A stretch of 64,000 nt of DNA, from NCBI RefSeq assembly GCF_021347895.1, contig NC_067113.1, positions 43,501,474 through 43,565,473 of the forward strand. Reading direction: 5' to 3'. Positions 1 to 12,500 of this stretch are shown here, one piece after another. The DNA is from Acanthochromis polyacanthus (Eukaryota; Chordata; Actinopteri; Pomacentridae). Position 1 is the first letter of the stretch. Each line of letters opens with the position of its first letter. A program made the position numbers and the translations under genes. The notes beneath the pieces were generated by a model. The model was not told the origin of the DNA. It saw nothing but the letters and a program-made list of their open reading frames with translations, and searched no databases.

Positions 1-218
1 TCTTCCTTGCAGAGGGAGCGGCAAAGCTAAAAGCTCTTTTTGTTCGCCGTGTTTCCAAACGATGAGAAGCATGAGGCCAATAGCATGCTAATATCTGAGA
101 GAGCAGTATGTAAACAGTAACCAGATTATACCAGAATTAAATGCTGGAACTCAAGCCTCCAGCCAGGTCAATGTGTCTGATAATGTTTAGTCACTCGTTG
201 TTTCTTCTCCCTGCTCAG

Positions 219-3200
219 ATGAGGGATGGGCTGAATGTAAGGTGAGGCCGCCATGCTCAGAGAAGGATTACTTCCAGATCCACACGGCCTGCGACAGCGA
301 AGGGAAGGTCAGCAGAACCCGCACGTTTCACGTTTCATCCACACTCACCCCTTTTACCCTCACAAGGACACACAGGTCAATCTATAACTGAGTGATTTTA
401 AAGTTCATGGGACATATCCTGCATACATTTTTTTTAAAAGTAAAAATGTTTTCATGTTCATTATGATCATGTCTTTACAAATTCCATAATTATTTATTAT
501 GGAAACAATCACTTATTAATAAAAATGACTGGATATCACTAAAATCTGTCATTTTTGTCTCATTTTTGTTGTTATGTCTATCGGTTCTGATGTTTTGTGT
601 CTCAGTTTTGTCGTTTTCTGCCTCGATTTTGGGCATTTTATGTTTTGGTTTTGTAGTTCTCCGTCTGGTTTTTGTCATTTTGTGTCACAGTTTTGTCACT
701 TCGTGTCTTGTTTTTGTTATCCTGTGTCTTGGTTTTGTCGTTTTCTGTCTGTTTGTTTTTGTCATTTTGTGTCTCCTTTTTGTCATTTTGTGTCTCAATT
801 TTGTCGTTCTCTGTCTCGTTTTTGTCATTTTGTCTCACGGTTTTGTCACTTTGTGTCTTGTTTTTTTTCTGTGTCTTGGTTTGGTCCTTTTCTGTCGTGT
901 TTTTTGTCATTTTGTGTCTCCTTTTTGTCATTCTGTGTCTCTTTTTTCGTTTTTCTTTTTGTCATTTGTCTCTTGTTCTTTTTTTTTTTTCTTGTTTGGT
1001 TTTTTTTCTTTTTTTCTTCATTTTGTGTTCCTTTTTGTTTTTTCTTGTCTCCGATTTTGTCATTTTGTGTCACGGGGAATTGTATAAGAAATAGGATAAG
1101 GCTCAGATGTGATGAGCGGAAAGTGGAAAGTGATGAATAGCTTTGTGGGCATTTTGCATGTCATCTGATCCAGAACTGACGTCCTTGGCAGTCCTTGTCC
1201 TTCACCTGGTTTGACTCACATTTCTGAAAGTGCTGAGTAAGAATGATGACTGCTAAGGAATAAAATATCCCTCTGTTGTTGATGGTGCTGTTTGTTTTTA
1301 TTAGCAAAGTAAACTTGTCTTTGTTAATATTACCATGTGTGGTTTCTGTTCCAGACACAGGTGCTGTATCGCTGGGTGGAGCCAAAGATTTGTGTGGAGA
1401 ACGTCACGGGGGCTGTAGAGCTTCCTGTGACGGGGGCAGAGAGAGCCCCTGCCCTCCCTGCAATCCAGGTTATTTCAACAGCAACGACTCCACCTGTCTG
1501 CCCTGCCCAGCTGGACCACTCTGACGGCACCAACCGGTATTAATCTGCCCACTGCGTGCTGTGTTCATAGAATGCAGCTTTGTTTCTGGAGTCACCAACA
1601 GCTGTGTCTGTTGATGTTGCTCCATAGTCTAGTAACATAACAGCTATGCAGACAAATTAGTGCTCCTTCAAATTTCTTTTTTTTTTTTTTTAAATTGTCG
1701 CAAATACTCTACCGCCGCATGTCTCCACCTTCACAGCAGAGTCCTGCACTGTGTCAGGTACTGGTGAATACTGAGATAAACGACAGATCAGTATCTTGCT
1801 CAATATCTACTCTTTGATACGTTGGGTTAATATGACGTTAATTACTCGCGCTTCACATCAAGGAAAGAGGCGGCAGGCCAGAGAATCAGAGGAGTGATGA
1901 TGAATCATGATAAGAAAAACTGAACCGGAGATCTTCAAGCTGCAAGGCAAAAGGGCTAACCACCACTCCACTACACAGCCCCCTAATGTGTATATATCTC
2001 TGTCCTTTGTAATTAATATGCTTGTCAATATCACTGTCCTTTTGTGTATTTGACGCTTACGTGTAGTTTTGTCATCATGCATTACAAGATTGTATGACAG
2101 AATTTCATACGTTTTCCATTTATGCTGCTCACAGAAAGACAAATTATTCAACAGATACATCATCAGCTAATACAAATAAACCTAAGCAGAGACAAAGGGA
2201 AGTAAAAACACAAGCAACACGCAAGGGAGAGAGATTTCAAAATGAGACAAGAAGTAACAGAAAAGGGACAAAACCCAAAGACAAAAACACTGTCCATCTG
2301 CTCACATAATGATCAGACCTGTTCACTTTAATGAGTGATATCTATTTGAGAGGCGACCCAGCCCTAAAAAGATGCTTCTTGTGTAAACAATACATTGTCC
2401 CAGGAAGGTAAGCGTATTGTTGGAGCTAAATGAATGTTTTGTGTTGTCTTTGTGTGTCCACCAGCGTGTGCAGAGTGTCCTGCAGGTACAGAGCCGGTGT
2501 TGGGTTACGAGTATAAATGGTGGAACGTTCTGCCTTCCAACATGAAGACGTCCTGCTTCAACGTGGGAAACTCCAAATGTGACGACATGAACGGTGAGGA
2601 TGATAACGCCTGTGGGACTGGAAATACACACACCATATAAATAGTTTTATAATTTTATTGGTGTCTCGGTCATAAAAAATGCAGAAAATGCTACATAAAA
2701 GTAACATTGATCATCCAATTACAATACAGTTGCTGGGAAACCTTTGTCCTGGCGTTCATGTACATGTTTTTGGACATTGTAGAGCAGGGGTATGAATCTC
2801 ATTTTAGTTCAGGTTCCAAATTCAGTCTCATCTGATCTCCAGTGACCGCTAAAATCACAGCATAATAACCTATAAATAAGCACAACTCCACATGTGTCCT
2901 TTTGTTTTAGTGCAAAAAAGTACATTCTGGAAATATTCACATTCAATTAACTGTCTTTTCACAGAACAATATGAAGAAACTGAAATTTGTTCAGAAAAAT
3001 AAATTCAATTTCAGCAACATTAAGCCTCAGTTTATCATTTACACATTACAACTTATAGATCACAGAGTGTCTACAAAGGAACACAACATTCAGTCACAGC
3101 TATCTGGAACTGAACAATATAGTATTTTACTTGAGAAAACAACAAACACAAGACAAAATATTACAAAAATGAGAAAAAAAATGAAATATCTGAGACAAAA

Positions 3201-3561
3201 AATGAGACAAACGACACGAAACGAAACAATAAAAACACAAAAAACGACACAAAGTGACAATAACATGAGACAAACGATCAAAGTCAAACATAAAACAACA
3301 AAAACAAGACAAAATACTACAAAAACGAGACACAGCACGACAACAGAGCAATCTAGTATTTTACTTTATGATCAAAACAACTTCTTATGGTCTGGAAATT
3401 ATTTTACATTTATATTTTTACTAATTTACAATCTGCAGTTAATGTCTTCTCTGTAATTTTTACACTTGGAGGCCCAGATTTGGGCCGCGGACCGCATGCT
3501 TGACCCCGTTACAGAGCTTTCAGTCATATCACGTCTTTTTACTGATCTACTGTCTTTATAC

Positions 3562-3593
<32 letters not shown>

Positions 3594-6500
3594 ATTATGT
3601 AAAAATAAATGCTGTAATCCAGAATCAGTGCTGTGCAATGTGTGCCTCTTGTCTGTTGCTCTTCAGGATGGGAAGTTGCAGGAGACCACGTTCGCAGTGG
3701 AGCAGGCAGTTCAGACAACGACTATCTCATCCTCAGCTTGCATGTCCCCGGCTTCAAGTACGTTATGATACCGTATCACGTGAGCCAAATATGTAGCAGG
3801 CGGCAGGAATTGATGGGACTCAGAAACACCCCCACAATTTAATCAATTGTTCCTTGTATCATTTCTGATGGATAAGTCCTCAGTGGTGGATTTGTAGAAG
3901 GATTGTAATCATGTGATCATCAGCAGGCAGCTGAAGTAGTGTTCACTTGTAGTCATGGTTACAGTGACGTCATGACAGAACTCTAACAAATCCATGGATC
4001 CAGACTATAAGCCGCATCACTGCCAAAATGAATCACTTGGTCTTTGTGTCATTTCTGGCCTTCCCTGAAAATTTCATCTCCACCCATTAGTTTGTTTTTA
4101 AGTAATACTGCTAACAGACAGACAAACAAACCAATGCGGAACAGGAAGTAGTATTTGTGGACTCATGTTCAAAGTGTACCTACTAAATCTCAGTTTTGTT
4201 TCATGGCAGGGTTCCAGCGTCACTTTCAGGGATGACCGGCAGCGAATTTGGCCGGATAACCTTCGTGTTTGAGACCATCTGCTCTGCCGATTGTGAGCTC
4301 TACTTCATGATGGTGTGTGCTTCATCCGAGTGTGTTTGTTTGTGGCAGAAGGTAGTGATTAGGTGACTGATTTCACCAGAATGGCCAGGTTGTGTCACTG
4401 AGGTCAAGTTTCAAGGCGAATGAAATCTTGTTGTGTTGTTAGACCAGTAATTTAACCCGTGTTTCTGTGTTTTCCTGGTGCGGCCCCTGCAGGATGTGAA
4501 CAGAAAGAGCACCACAGTGGTGGAATCCTGGAGGGCAGTAAGGGCAAACAGTCTTACTCACACAGCATGACCAGGAACGCCTCCGTCACATATACGTGGG
4601 CCTTCCAGAGAACAAACCACGCCCTAGATGTGAGTGAAAACACATCCATGTAATCGTCATTACTCACACGGTCCTCAGTTTTATTTAGTTTTTCACACAC
4701 ACTTGTTTCATGGTCCTCAGAGCTTGGAAAAATAAGGACTTCAGTGGTCTTTTTGTTTAGAGCCATCATGAGATTTTGTCTAAAATGTCTGTGTGGAGAG
4801 ATTGCCATGGATTTTGGTGTAGACTTTCTAACTTTAAATGTAGCACCAATCATCAGTTTGTTCAGTACTTTTATGTTTCCATCAGCCTCAACTTCTGCTT
4901 TGTGCTAATTAGCTAATGTTAGCATGCTAACATATTACAACTGGTCATAAACAAACGCTACTTGCTAAACATCAGCATGCTAGAATTGTTATTGGTCGTA
5001 CTTCTTATTAGGGTCCAAGCACCACAGGCAAAAAGCCTCTTGCATCAACACCCACACCCAACAGGAAGTCGGCCATTTTCAATTATGATTCATATTTTGG
5101 ACAATTTTGTGTTGTTTTTGGATATTTTCAGAAGCTATAAATTCAAACAGACTAACCTCAAAAGACACCAGGATGTACACCAGGCATGGGTGATCAAAGT
5201 TATCAAAAATGCTCAACAATTGTCCACTCAGTCCATTGTTATTTGCCCTGGCCATAGAGCCTTTATCTTTATCACTTAAAGCATCCCCATCAATCACTGG
5301 GATTCATAGGGGGGGGAGAGAGCATAGAGTATCGCTTTACGCAGATGATTTGTTAATGTATGTGTCTGACCCTGTGCTGTGTGTTCCCCATATTACCCAT
5401 GCCCTAAGGAGATTTGGCATCTTTTCTGGGTATAAACTGAATTTTAGTAAAAGTGAATGTTATCCTATTAATGATCTGGCTCTTCTAATACAAGATGGTA
5501 CTCTACCATTCAAAATGTCCAGAAATGGCTTTAAATACCTGGGCATTAATATTACACGGGACATGCAAAATCTCTTCCAAGAAAATTTTTGTTTACTATT
5601 TGATAAAGTCAAATTAGACCTGAAGAAATGGAAACCACTTCATCTATCCCTAGCGGGGAAAGTGAACTGTATTAAAATGAATGTGCTCCCCAAGTTTCTT
5701 TACCTGTTCCAATGTATTCCTCTTTATCTTCCTAAATCTTTTTTTAAATCTATTGATAAGGCCTTAATTTCATTCATATGGGACGGGAAGAAACCTAGAA
5801 TACGATTAGAACTCTTGCAGAGGCCCAGAAATCAAGGTAGTTTAGCCCTTCCAAATTTTTGTCATTATTATTGGGCCTCAAATGTCCAAAAAATTATGTA
5901 TTGGCTCAATACACCTGATCCAGACTGGTGTCAGCTTGAAGCTGCATCTTGCATCTCCACCTCTCTTAGAGCCCTGGTCACCTCCAATCTTCCCATCTCT
6001 TTCTTACAGTACACTAATAATCCTATAGTCATAAACACTCTCAAAATATGGATTCAGCTTAGACGGAACTTTGGGTTTAAAAACCTTCTCTATCTAAGTC
6101 CCATACATAATAATCACCTTTTCCAGCCAGCTAGGTTAGACTCGGAATTTAGACTTTGGCAGAGACGAGGCATTCATAATTTTAAGGATATGTATATAAA
6201 CTCCATTTTTGCAAGTTTTGATGAGCTATCGCATAAATTTGACCTTCCTCAATCCAGCCTGTTTCGATATTTCCAAGTCCGTCACTTCCTTCAACATCAG
6301 GATCCCAATTTTCCATACATAACATCCCCTTCTGGTTTAGATGATCTGTTGAAATCCCCATTCAATTCAAAAAGACTTATCTCAAGGATTAGTGAATGTA
6401 TGACCTCCCTAAAAAACACAACACTGGCAAGGATCAGAGCAGACTGGGTGAATGAGCTGGGGGAAAACTTGGAAGAGGACACTTGGGAGAGTGCTCTTCT

Positions 6501-9500
6501 AAGAGTCAATGACAGCACTTCCTGCGCCAAATTAAGTATTATACAATTCAAGATTCTACATCGCATTCACTACTCCAAAGCAAGACTGGCTAGAATCTAC
6601 CCTAACACAGATGCAAGCTGTGACAGGTGTCAAAATTCTCCTGCTAATTTAACACACATGTTTTGGTCGTGTCCAGCCCTGGCTACCTATTGGTCTGCCA
6701 TCTTTAAAATATTGTCAGAAGCATTGAATATAGACCTTCAACCCAACGCAGCTATGACCATATTTGGTACCTCAGATAGAAAACACGCAACACTAAGGGA
6801 AGGTTACAAAAACATAATTGCTTTTACGACGCTGCTGGCACGTAGAAGAATACTATTGCATTGGAAATCAAAAAATCCACCGAAAGCATCTTTGTGGTTT
6901 AGCGACCTGACACAGTTCATACAATTAGAGAAAATAAAATATACCCTCAGGGGTTCCAGGGACAAATTCTTCACTGTCTGGGGTCCAATGTTGAAACATC
7001 TAAATAAACTTAAAATTGTACCCACTTAATGACCACTCTGCGGCTATCTTGCATCAATATTTGTGTTTATGATTGAATCCATGTAAACCATGTCAGGGCT
7101 AGTGCACAGCTTCAATCTTGGTGAGTCTAGGCATAGGTTGTCTTTTATTTATTTATTTATTTATCTATTTTTGTGGATATATATATATAATCTTTTTTTT
7201 TTCCTTTTTACATATCCAGTTTCATCTCATTTAATCATATGTTTTTTTATGGATTGGTGTCCAACATGTTCTTGGGGGTGGGAGAAAAGTTAAAATATAA
7301 ACACGGGCATTGTGATTCTTCTGTTTGTGTGATTATGTATCATACTGTTGATGCTCAATAAAAAGGAATTAAAAAAAAAAAATGCTCAACAAAAGTCTTG
7401 AGGATGTGGAAATGTTGACCAGTGGAATGCGACCATTTTGAATGCTTCGCCATCAAACAGGAAGTGCTGTCTAACTACCCTGTACATGTTCCAATCTGCT
7501 TCAAACTTTACATGTATGGTCAGGGTCCAGCCCTCATCACATCCATAGGCTACACTCTCAGTTTCAGTGTCACCTGGCAGACATGTGTGGGATAGCCAAG
7601 CCGCAAGAATGATGAGGACCCAACCAGCGCTGCTAATGTATATTTGTTTTGTCAAAAAGTATACAGCAGTATACCACAACATTTACGACTCTGGTTAGTT
7701 TGTAATTCATGCGTCCAGGCTGTGTAAAAATACTTCTCAAACTGTACAAAACACAAAATATTCACAACACGCCAATAGTACAATAATGCAGCATTTAGCT
7801 CCAATCCACCGTGGCTAAATACAGAGCTGCTAGCAAGGCTGTATGGTATCTTATTAGCCTTGTCATGCCGCCAATTTTTTTGATTTTTGTGCTGTAAATA
7901 CAGAAAAGAACTGAAAATAAATTGTGTCTTGTTTGAATTAGCTGTATTTTTAAATTGTTTGCAAAATAAGAGCCTCATAGCATATGACGACAGTGAAAAT
8001 AAATGCTGTTTACCTAAAAGACATATTTTATTTGTAGGTCCGTAGTTATGTCAGCGACATGGTGAAGCTCTACTCCATCAGTGTGACTAATGTTCTGGAT
8101 GGGGTGGCGTCAGCGTGTCGGGCCTGTGCTCTGGTACCGCAGAACTCCCAGCGGGCCGGCTCCTCCTGCGTTCCCTGCCCGGCTGGTTTCTACATCGACA
8201 GAGACACCAACAGATGCCAGGAGTGTCCACCCGACACACACCTGGCAGGAAGACACACCTACGGCCAGGACGCATGTGTCGCATGTGGACCTGGAAGCAT
8301 CAGCAACAAGGTAGAAAAACCTGCGCTCATCATTCCTCACTGTGGGTTTGGACTTTTTGACATTAGGACCAGTACAATATCTGAGTTTGAACACTTGTGC
8401 TAATGCATTATATCAAAAAATGTACTCATTTCGCGACATAGACATCTTATCATGTAACAGAGGAAGCCAGTGGTCTAAAATGTTAAATAATATAACAAAA
8501 ATCATTAAATTTACACAGTTTATCAGTGTCAAAAACTGTGAAAACTGAAAGAATTATCAGATTTTCAACTTTCTGATAACAATTATTGACCAAGTCCAAG
8601 CTTAAAATCATGATATCTCTGAAAATCACTTCATTCTGCACGTCTACGTGCCAAAAACAAGTCAATTACTCGAACTAGGTTCTGTAAAAAAAAAAATTGC
8701 TCTCCACAGCACAACAGTAAAGCCGTATTCACACGGGATTAATTTTACCTAGGGACCAATGGTGATTTGTTCCACTTATTTGGTTCCACTGGTTCTAGCT
8801 GGTTATAATGGGTTCCACTGATTTCAGCTGATTCCACCTGGTTTCAGCTGGTTCCACTAGTTCTAACTGGTTCCACTGATTCCGCTGGTTCCAGCTGGTT
8901 GTAACTTGCTCCACTGGTTCCAGCTGTTTCCAGCTGGTTCTAACTGAACTGGGTTGAACTGCAGACAGTGCTTCCACAGAGCGAAGACAAAAAACTAATT
9001 TAAAATCCAACAGGATATGCTCAAGCAATCTGATTGCGCGAATCAATCAGTAAATATGCTGTTGTAATTAGCATTAATTGTAATTACCAGTATTGATTAT
9101 TGTAGTCCAGTCTGATCATTTCTGGCTCGTGATTGAGAGTTCTCATGTTTCGTTCTGCTTCAGGAACATTCTCGTTGCTACAGCGACTGCTCCTTCACCC
9201 ACACTGAGAACAACCGAACGCTGACGTTTGACCTCAGCCCTCTGAGCGACGTGGCCTCGCTGACCATCGGACCGAGTTTCACCTCTAAAGGCACCAAATA
9301 CCTCCACCTGTTCAACATCAGCCTGTGTGGCCACGAGGTGATTCACTCATACCTGATTTATCCTCGTATTAGCTACAGGTTTTAGCATCACTGTCATTCT
9401 TAATATGAAATATCATCATATTTATTGTGCTTTTAGTTCTGATCGACCTTTTACTGAATACTTTGTGTTTTTTGTTGTGTGTAGACTCGTGACATACAAT

Positions 9501-12500
9501 CTGGGAGTGGCTGTTTGTTTAGTTTTATTCATAAAATGACAATATTAAGCCTCTTGTCTGATGTTGTGTCAAACTCATTTTAGTTCAGGGGCCACATTCA
9601 GCCCAGTTTGTACCAGTAGGCCGGACCAGTTTTCACTATATGATCAAAACGACAAAAGTCAGATTAAAAAAGGCAAAAAATAACAACAACAGGACAAAAT
9701 ATTACAAAAATGAGGCACAAAACGACAAGAAGCAAAACAAAAAAGAGATAAAAGATTAGACAAACTAATTAAAAAGCAACAAAAAATGGATAAATGACAA
9801 GAAGTAGACAAAAAAGGCCAAATGGCACGCAAACCTATGAAAAAAGCGAAACACAAAATGACAAAAATAAGACAAAAAACACAAGCGATTCAAAAAGGAA
9901 ACCCAAAACGAGAAACAAAACAACAAAAGTCGGACAAAAAAAGACAAAAAACAACAAAAACAAGACAAAATATTACAAAAATGAGACACAAAATGATGAA
10001 GGAACAATCTAGTATTTTACTTTATGATCAAAGCAACTTGTCATGGTCTACAAATTATTTTAAATTCATGGTTTTACTAATGTACAATCTGCAATTAATG
10101 TCTTCTCTGTAATTTTTACACTTTGAGGGCCGGAGTGGACCCTCTGGAGGGCCGGTTTTGGCCCGCGTGCCGCATGTTTGGCCCCCCCCTGCATTAGGCG
10201 CATTCCCGTAATTTGATAAACTGTTTCTGTATCTTGTCCTAAAGATCCAGCAGTGGAAAATGTGAAAGAAAATCAGATTTTTTTCCAACAGACCTGTCAC
10301 CCAGTGTGAAATGTGAAATGTAACTATAGCAACAAACAGATAATTTTCTGTCTTGTCAGGGGAGGAGAGCTGCTATCTGCACTGATAATGTCACCGACGT
10401 GTCCAGTAAAGACGACCAGAGCGACCCGTCTCAGTTCGTCAACTCTGTGGACAGTTTCATCTGTCAGTCGACCATCATCCCGGCTGATGGGCGGGGCTTC
10501 AGGATGGCCATTTCCTCCCAGTCCATCGGCCTCGCAGACACTTTCATCGGTATTAGAAACATATGGCTCATGGATCATTGATAATCAGCTGGTAAACATG
10601 GCTATAGTGCGTCTGTCTTTGTGTTTTTAGGAGCAACAGTAGATGCCGTTCTTAACGGAGTGAACGCTGAACCAGATCTTTTCCCTGAAAGTTCAACCGA
10701 TGCTCCAGACATCAACTTCTTCTACAGGTACAGGAGGAAAGACGGAAGCAGTGTTTGCATGTTTTTGTTGTGTTTGAGTCCTAAATGTGTCTTTACTTTT
10801 CCTCAGGTCAACGCAGGTGACGGCTTCATGTGAGCAAGGTAGAAGTTCAGTCATTACAGTTCGATGTAACCCAGAGAAACCTGAACGAGGAGAACTGTCT
10901 GTACCCAGGTGGGGGATGGATGGATGGATGGATGGATGGATAGATGATGGATGGATGGATGGTTAGATGATGGATGGATGGGTGGATAGATGGTGGATGG
11001 ATGGATGGATAGATGATGGATGGATGGATGGTTAGATGATGGATGGATGGATGGATGATGGATGGATAGATGATGGATGGATGGATGATGGATTAATGGA
11101 TAGATGATGGATAGATGATGAATGGATGGATGATAGCTAGATGATGGATGGATGGATGGATGATGGATGGATGGATGATGGATGGATGGATGGATGGATA
11201 GAGGATGGATGGATGGATAGATGATGGATAGATGGATGGATGGATGGATGGATAGATGATGGATGATGGATGAACAGATGATGGATGGATGGATGATGGA
11301 TTAATGGATAGATGATGGATAGATGATGGATGGATGGATGATAGCTAGATGATGGATGGATGGATAGATGATGGATGGATGGATGATGGATGGATAGATG
11401 ATGGATGGATGGATGGATAGATGATGGATGGATAGATGATAGGTGATGGATGGATAGCTGATGGATGAATGATGGATGGATGGATGGATGGATGGATGAT
11501 GGATGGATGGATGGATGGATGATGGATGGATGGATGGATGATGGATGGATAGATGATAGATTAATGGATAGATGATGGATGGATGGATAGATGATGGATG
11601 GATGGATGATGGATAGATGATAGATTAATGGATAGATGATGGATGATGGATGGATGGATAGATGATAGATTAATGGATGGATGATGGATGGAATGATGGA
11701 TTTTTTTCAGTCATTTTATTATTTTGGGCACATTAGGTAATAGAAGTTTAAATGCACAACAAGAATGTCATTATAGGAAAGATACAGATTAATTTAGGAA
11801 TGCAACTAACAGTTTTATTATCTATGAATCTGCCAAGTATTTTATATTTTGGTTTTTAAAACATCAAAAAACAAACAAAAAATACATCTTATTTACATTG
11901 AAACCATCTAATTTTGCTTAAAAAAATACAGAAAGAACTTAGTTTGCCACTATTATATGAACTGATCAGTTTTTTCTGTGTTAAAGTGTATTCTTCCTAC
12001 ACACTCTCTTTAGAGGGTGACAAATGACATAATTAGTGATTACATAATGGAAGTAACTAAAAAGAAACGCAGTGTACTGATGTGTGTGTGTGTTTGTACA
12101 GCTCGTGTCCTGCAGGAACATGTGATGGATGTCTGTTTTACTTCCTGTGGGAGAGCTCCAGCGCCTGTCCACGCTGCACCGAGGACGACTACCACCAGAT
12201 AGAAGGAGCGTGTAAAGGAGGCGTCCAGGTAGCACTCAGACACATTACAAAGCTCTTTTATCTCACAGAACACTTTAATCTGCAGCTACTTTGAGCTACA
12301 TTTCAGGTCAATTGTTTCTGGACAGTGACTCAGTGGTTAGCACTGTCGTCTTGCTAGAAGCTAGAAGATCCCTGGTTCACATCCCGACCTTCCCAAGATT
12401 GTTTGTCTCTATGTGTAGTCCTGTGATAGACTCACCGTCTGTCCAGCTGTCCCCTGTCTTCACCCTAAGTCAGCTGGGATAGACTCCAGCCCTCCATGAC

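Noticed and set aside
1..60. An elapor2 exon after TTCCTTGCAG at the left edge
   Set aside because: The following sequence gives no conserved translation linking to the exon at 219; the clear acceptor for that exon is at 209-218.
566..1140. Several overlapping open frames of 140-190 codons rich in Phe, Cys, Leu and Ser
   Set aside because: They are translations of the TTTTGTC minisatellite, open in multiple frames without conserved sequence, and lie in an elapor2 intron. The same applies to frames at 15254-16245, 40704-41438, 42053-42861, 45525-45856, 47419-48142 and 62815-63180.
5209..7029. A host gene of 606 codons
   Set aside because: Reverse transcriptase motif, zf-RVT tail, poly(A) and target-site duplication show it is a truncated LINE.
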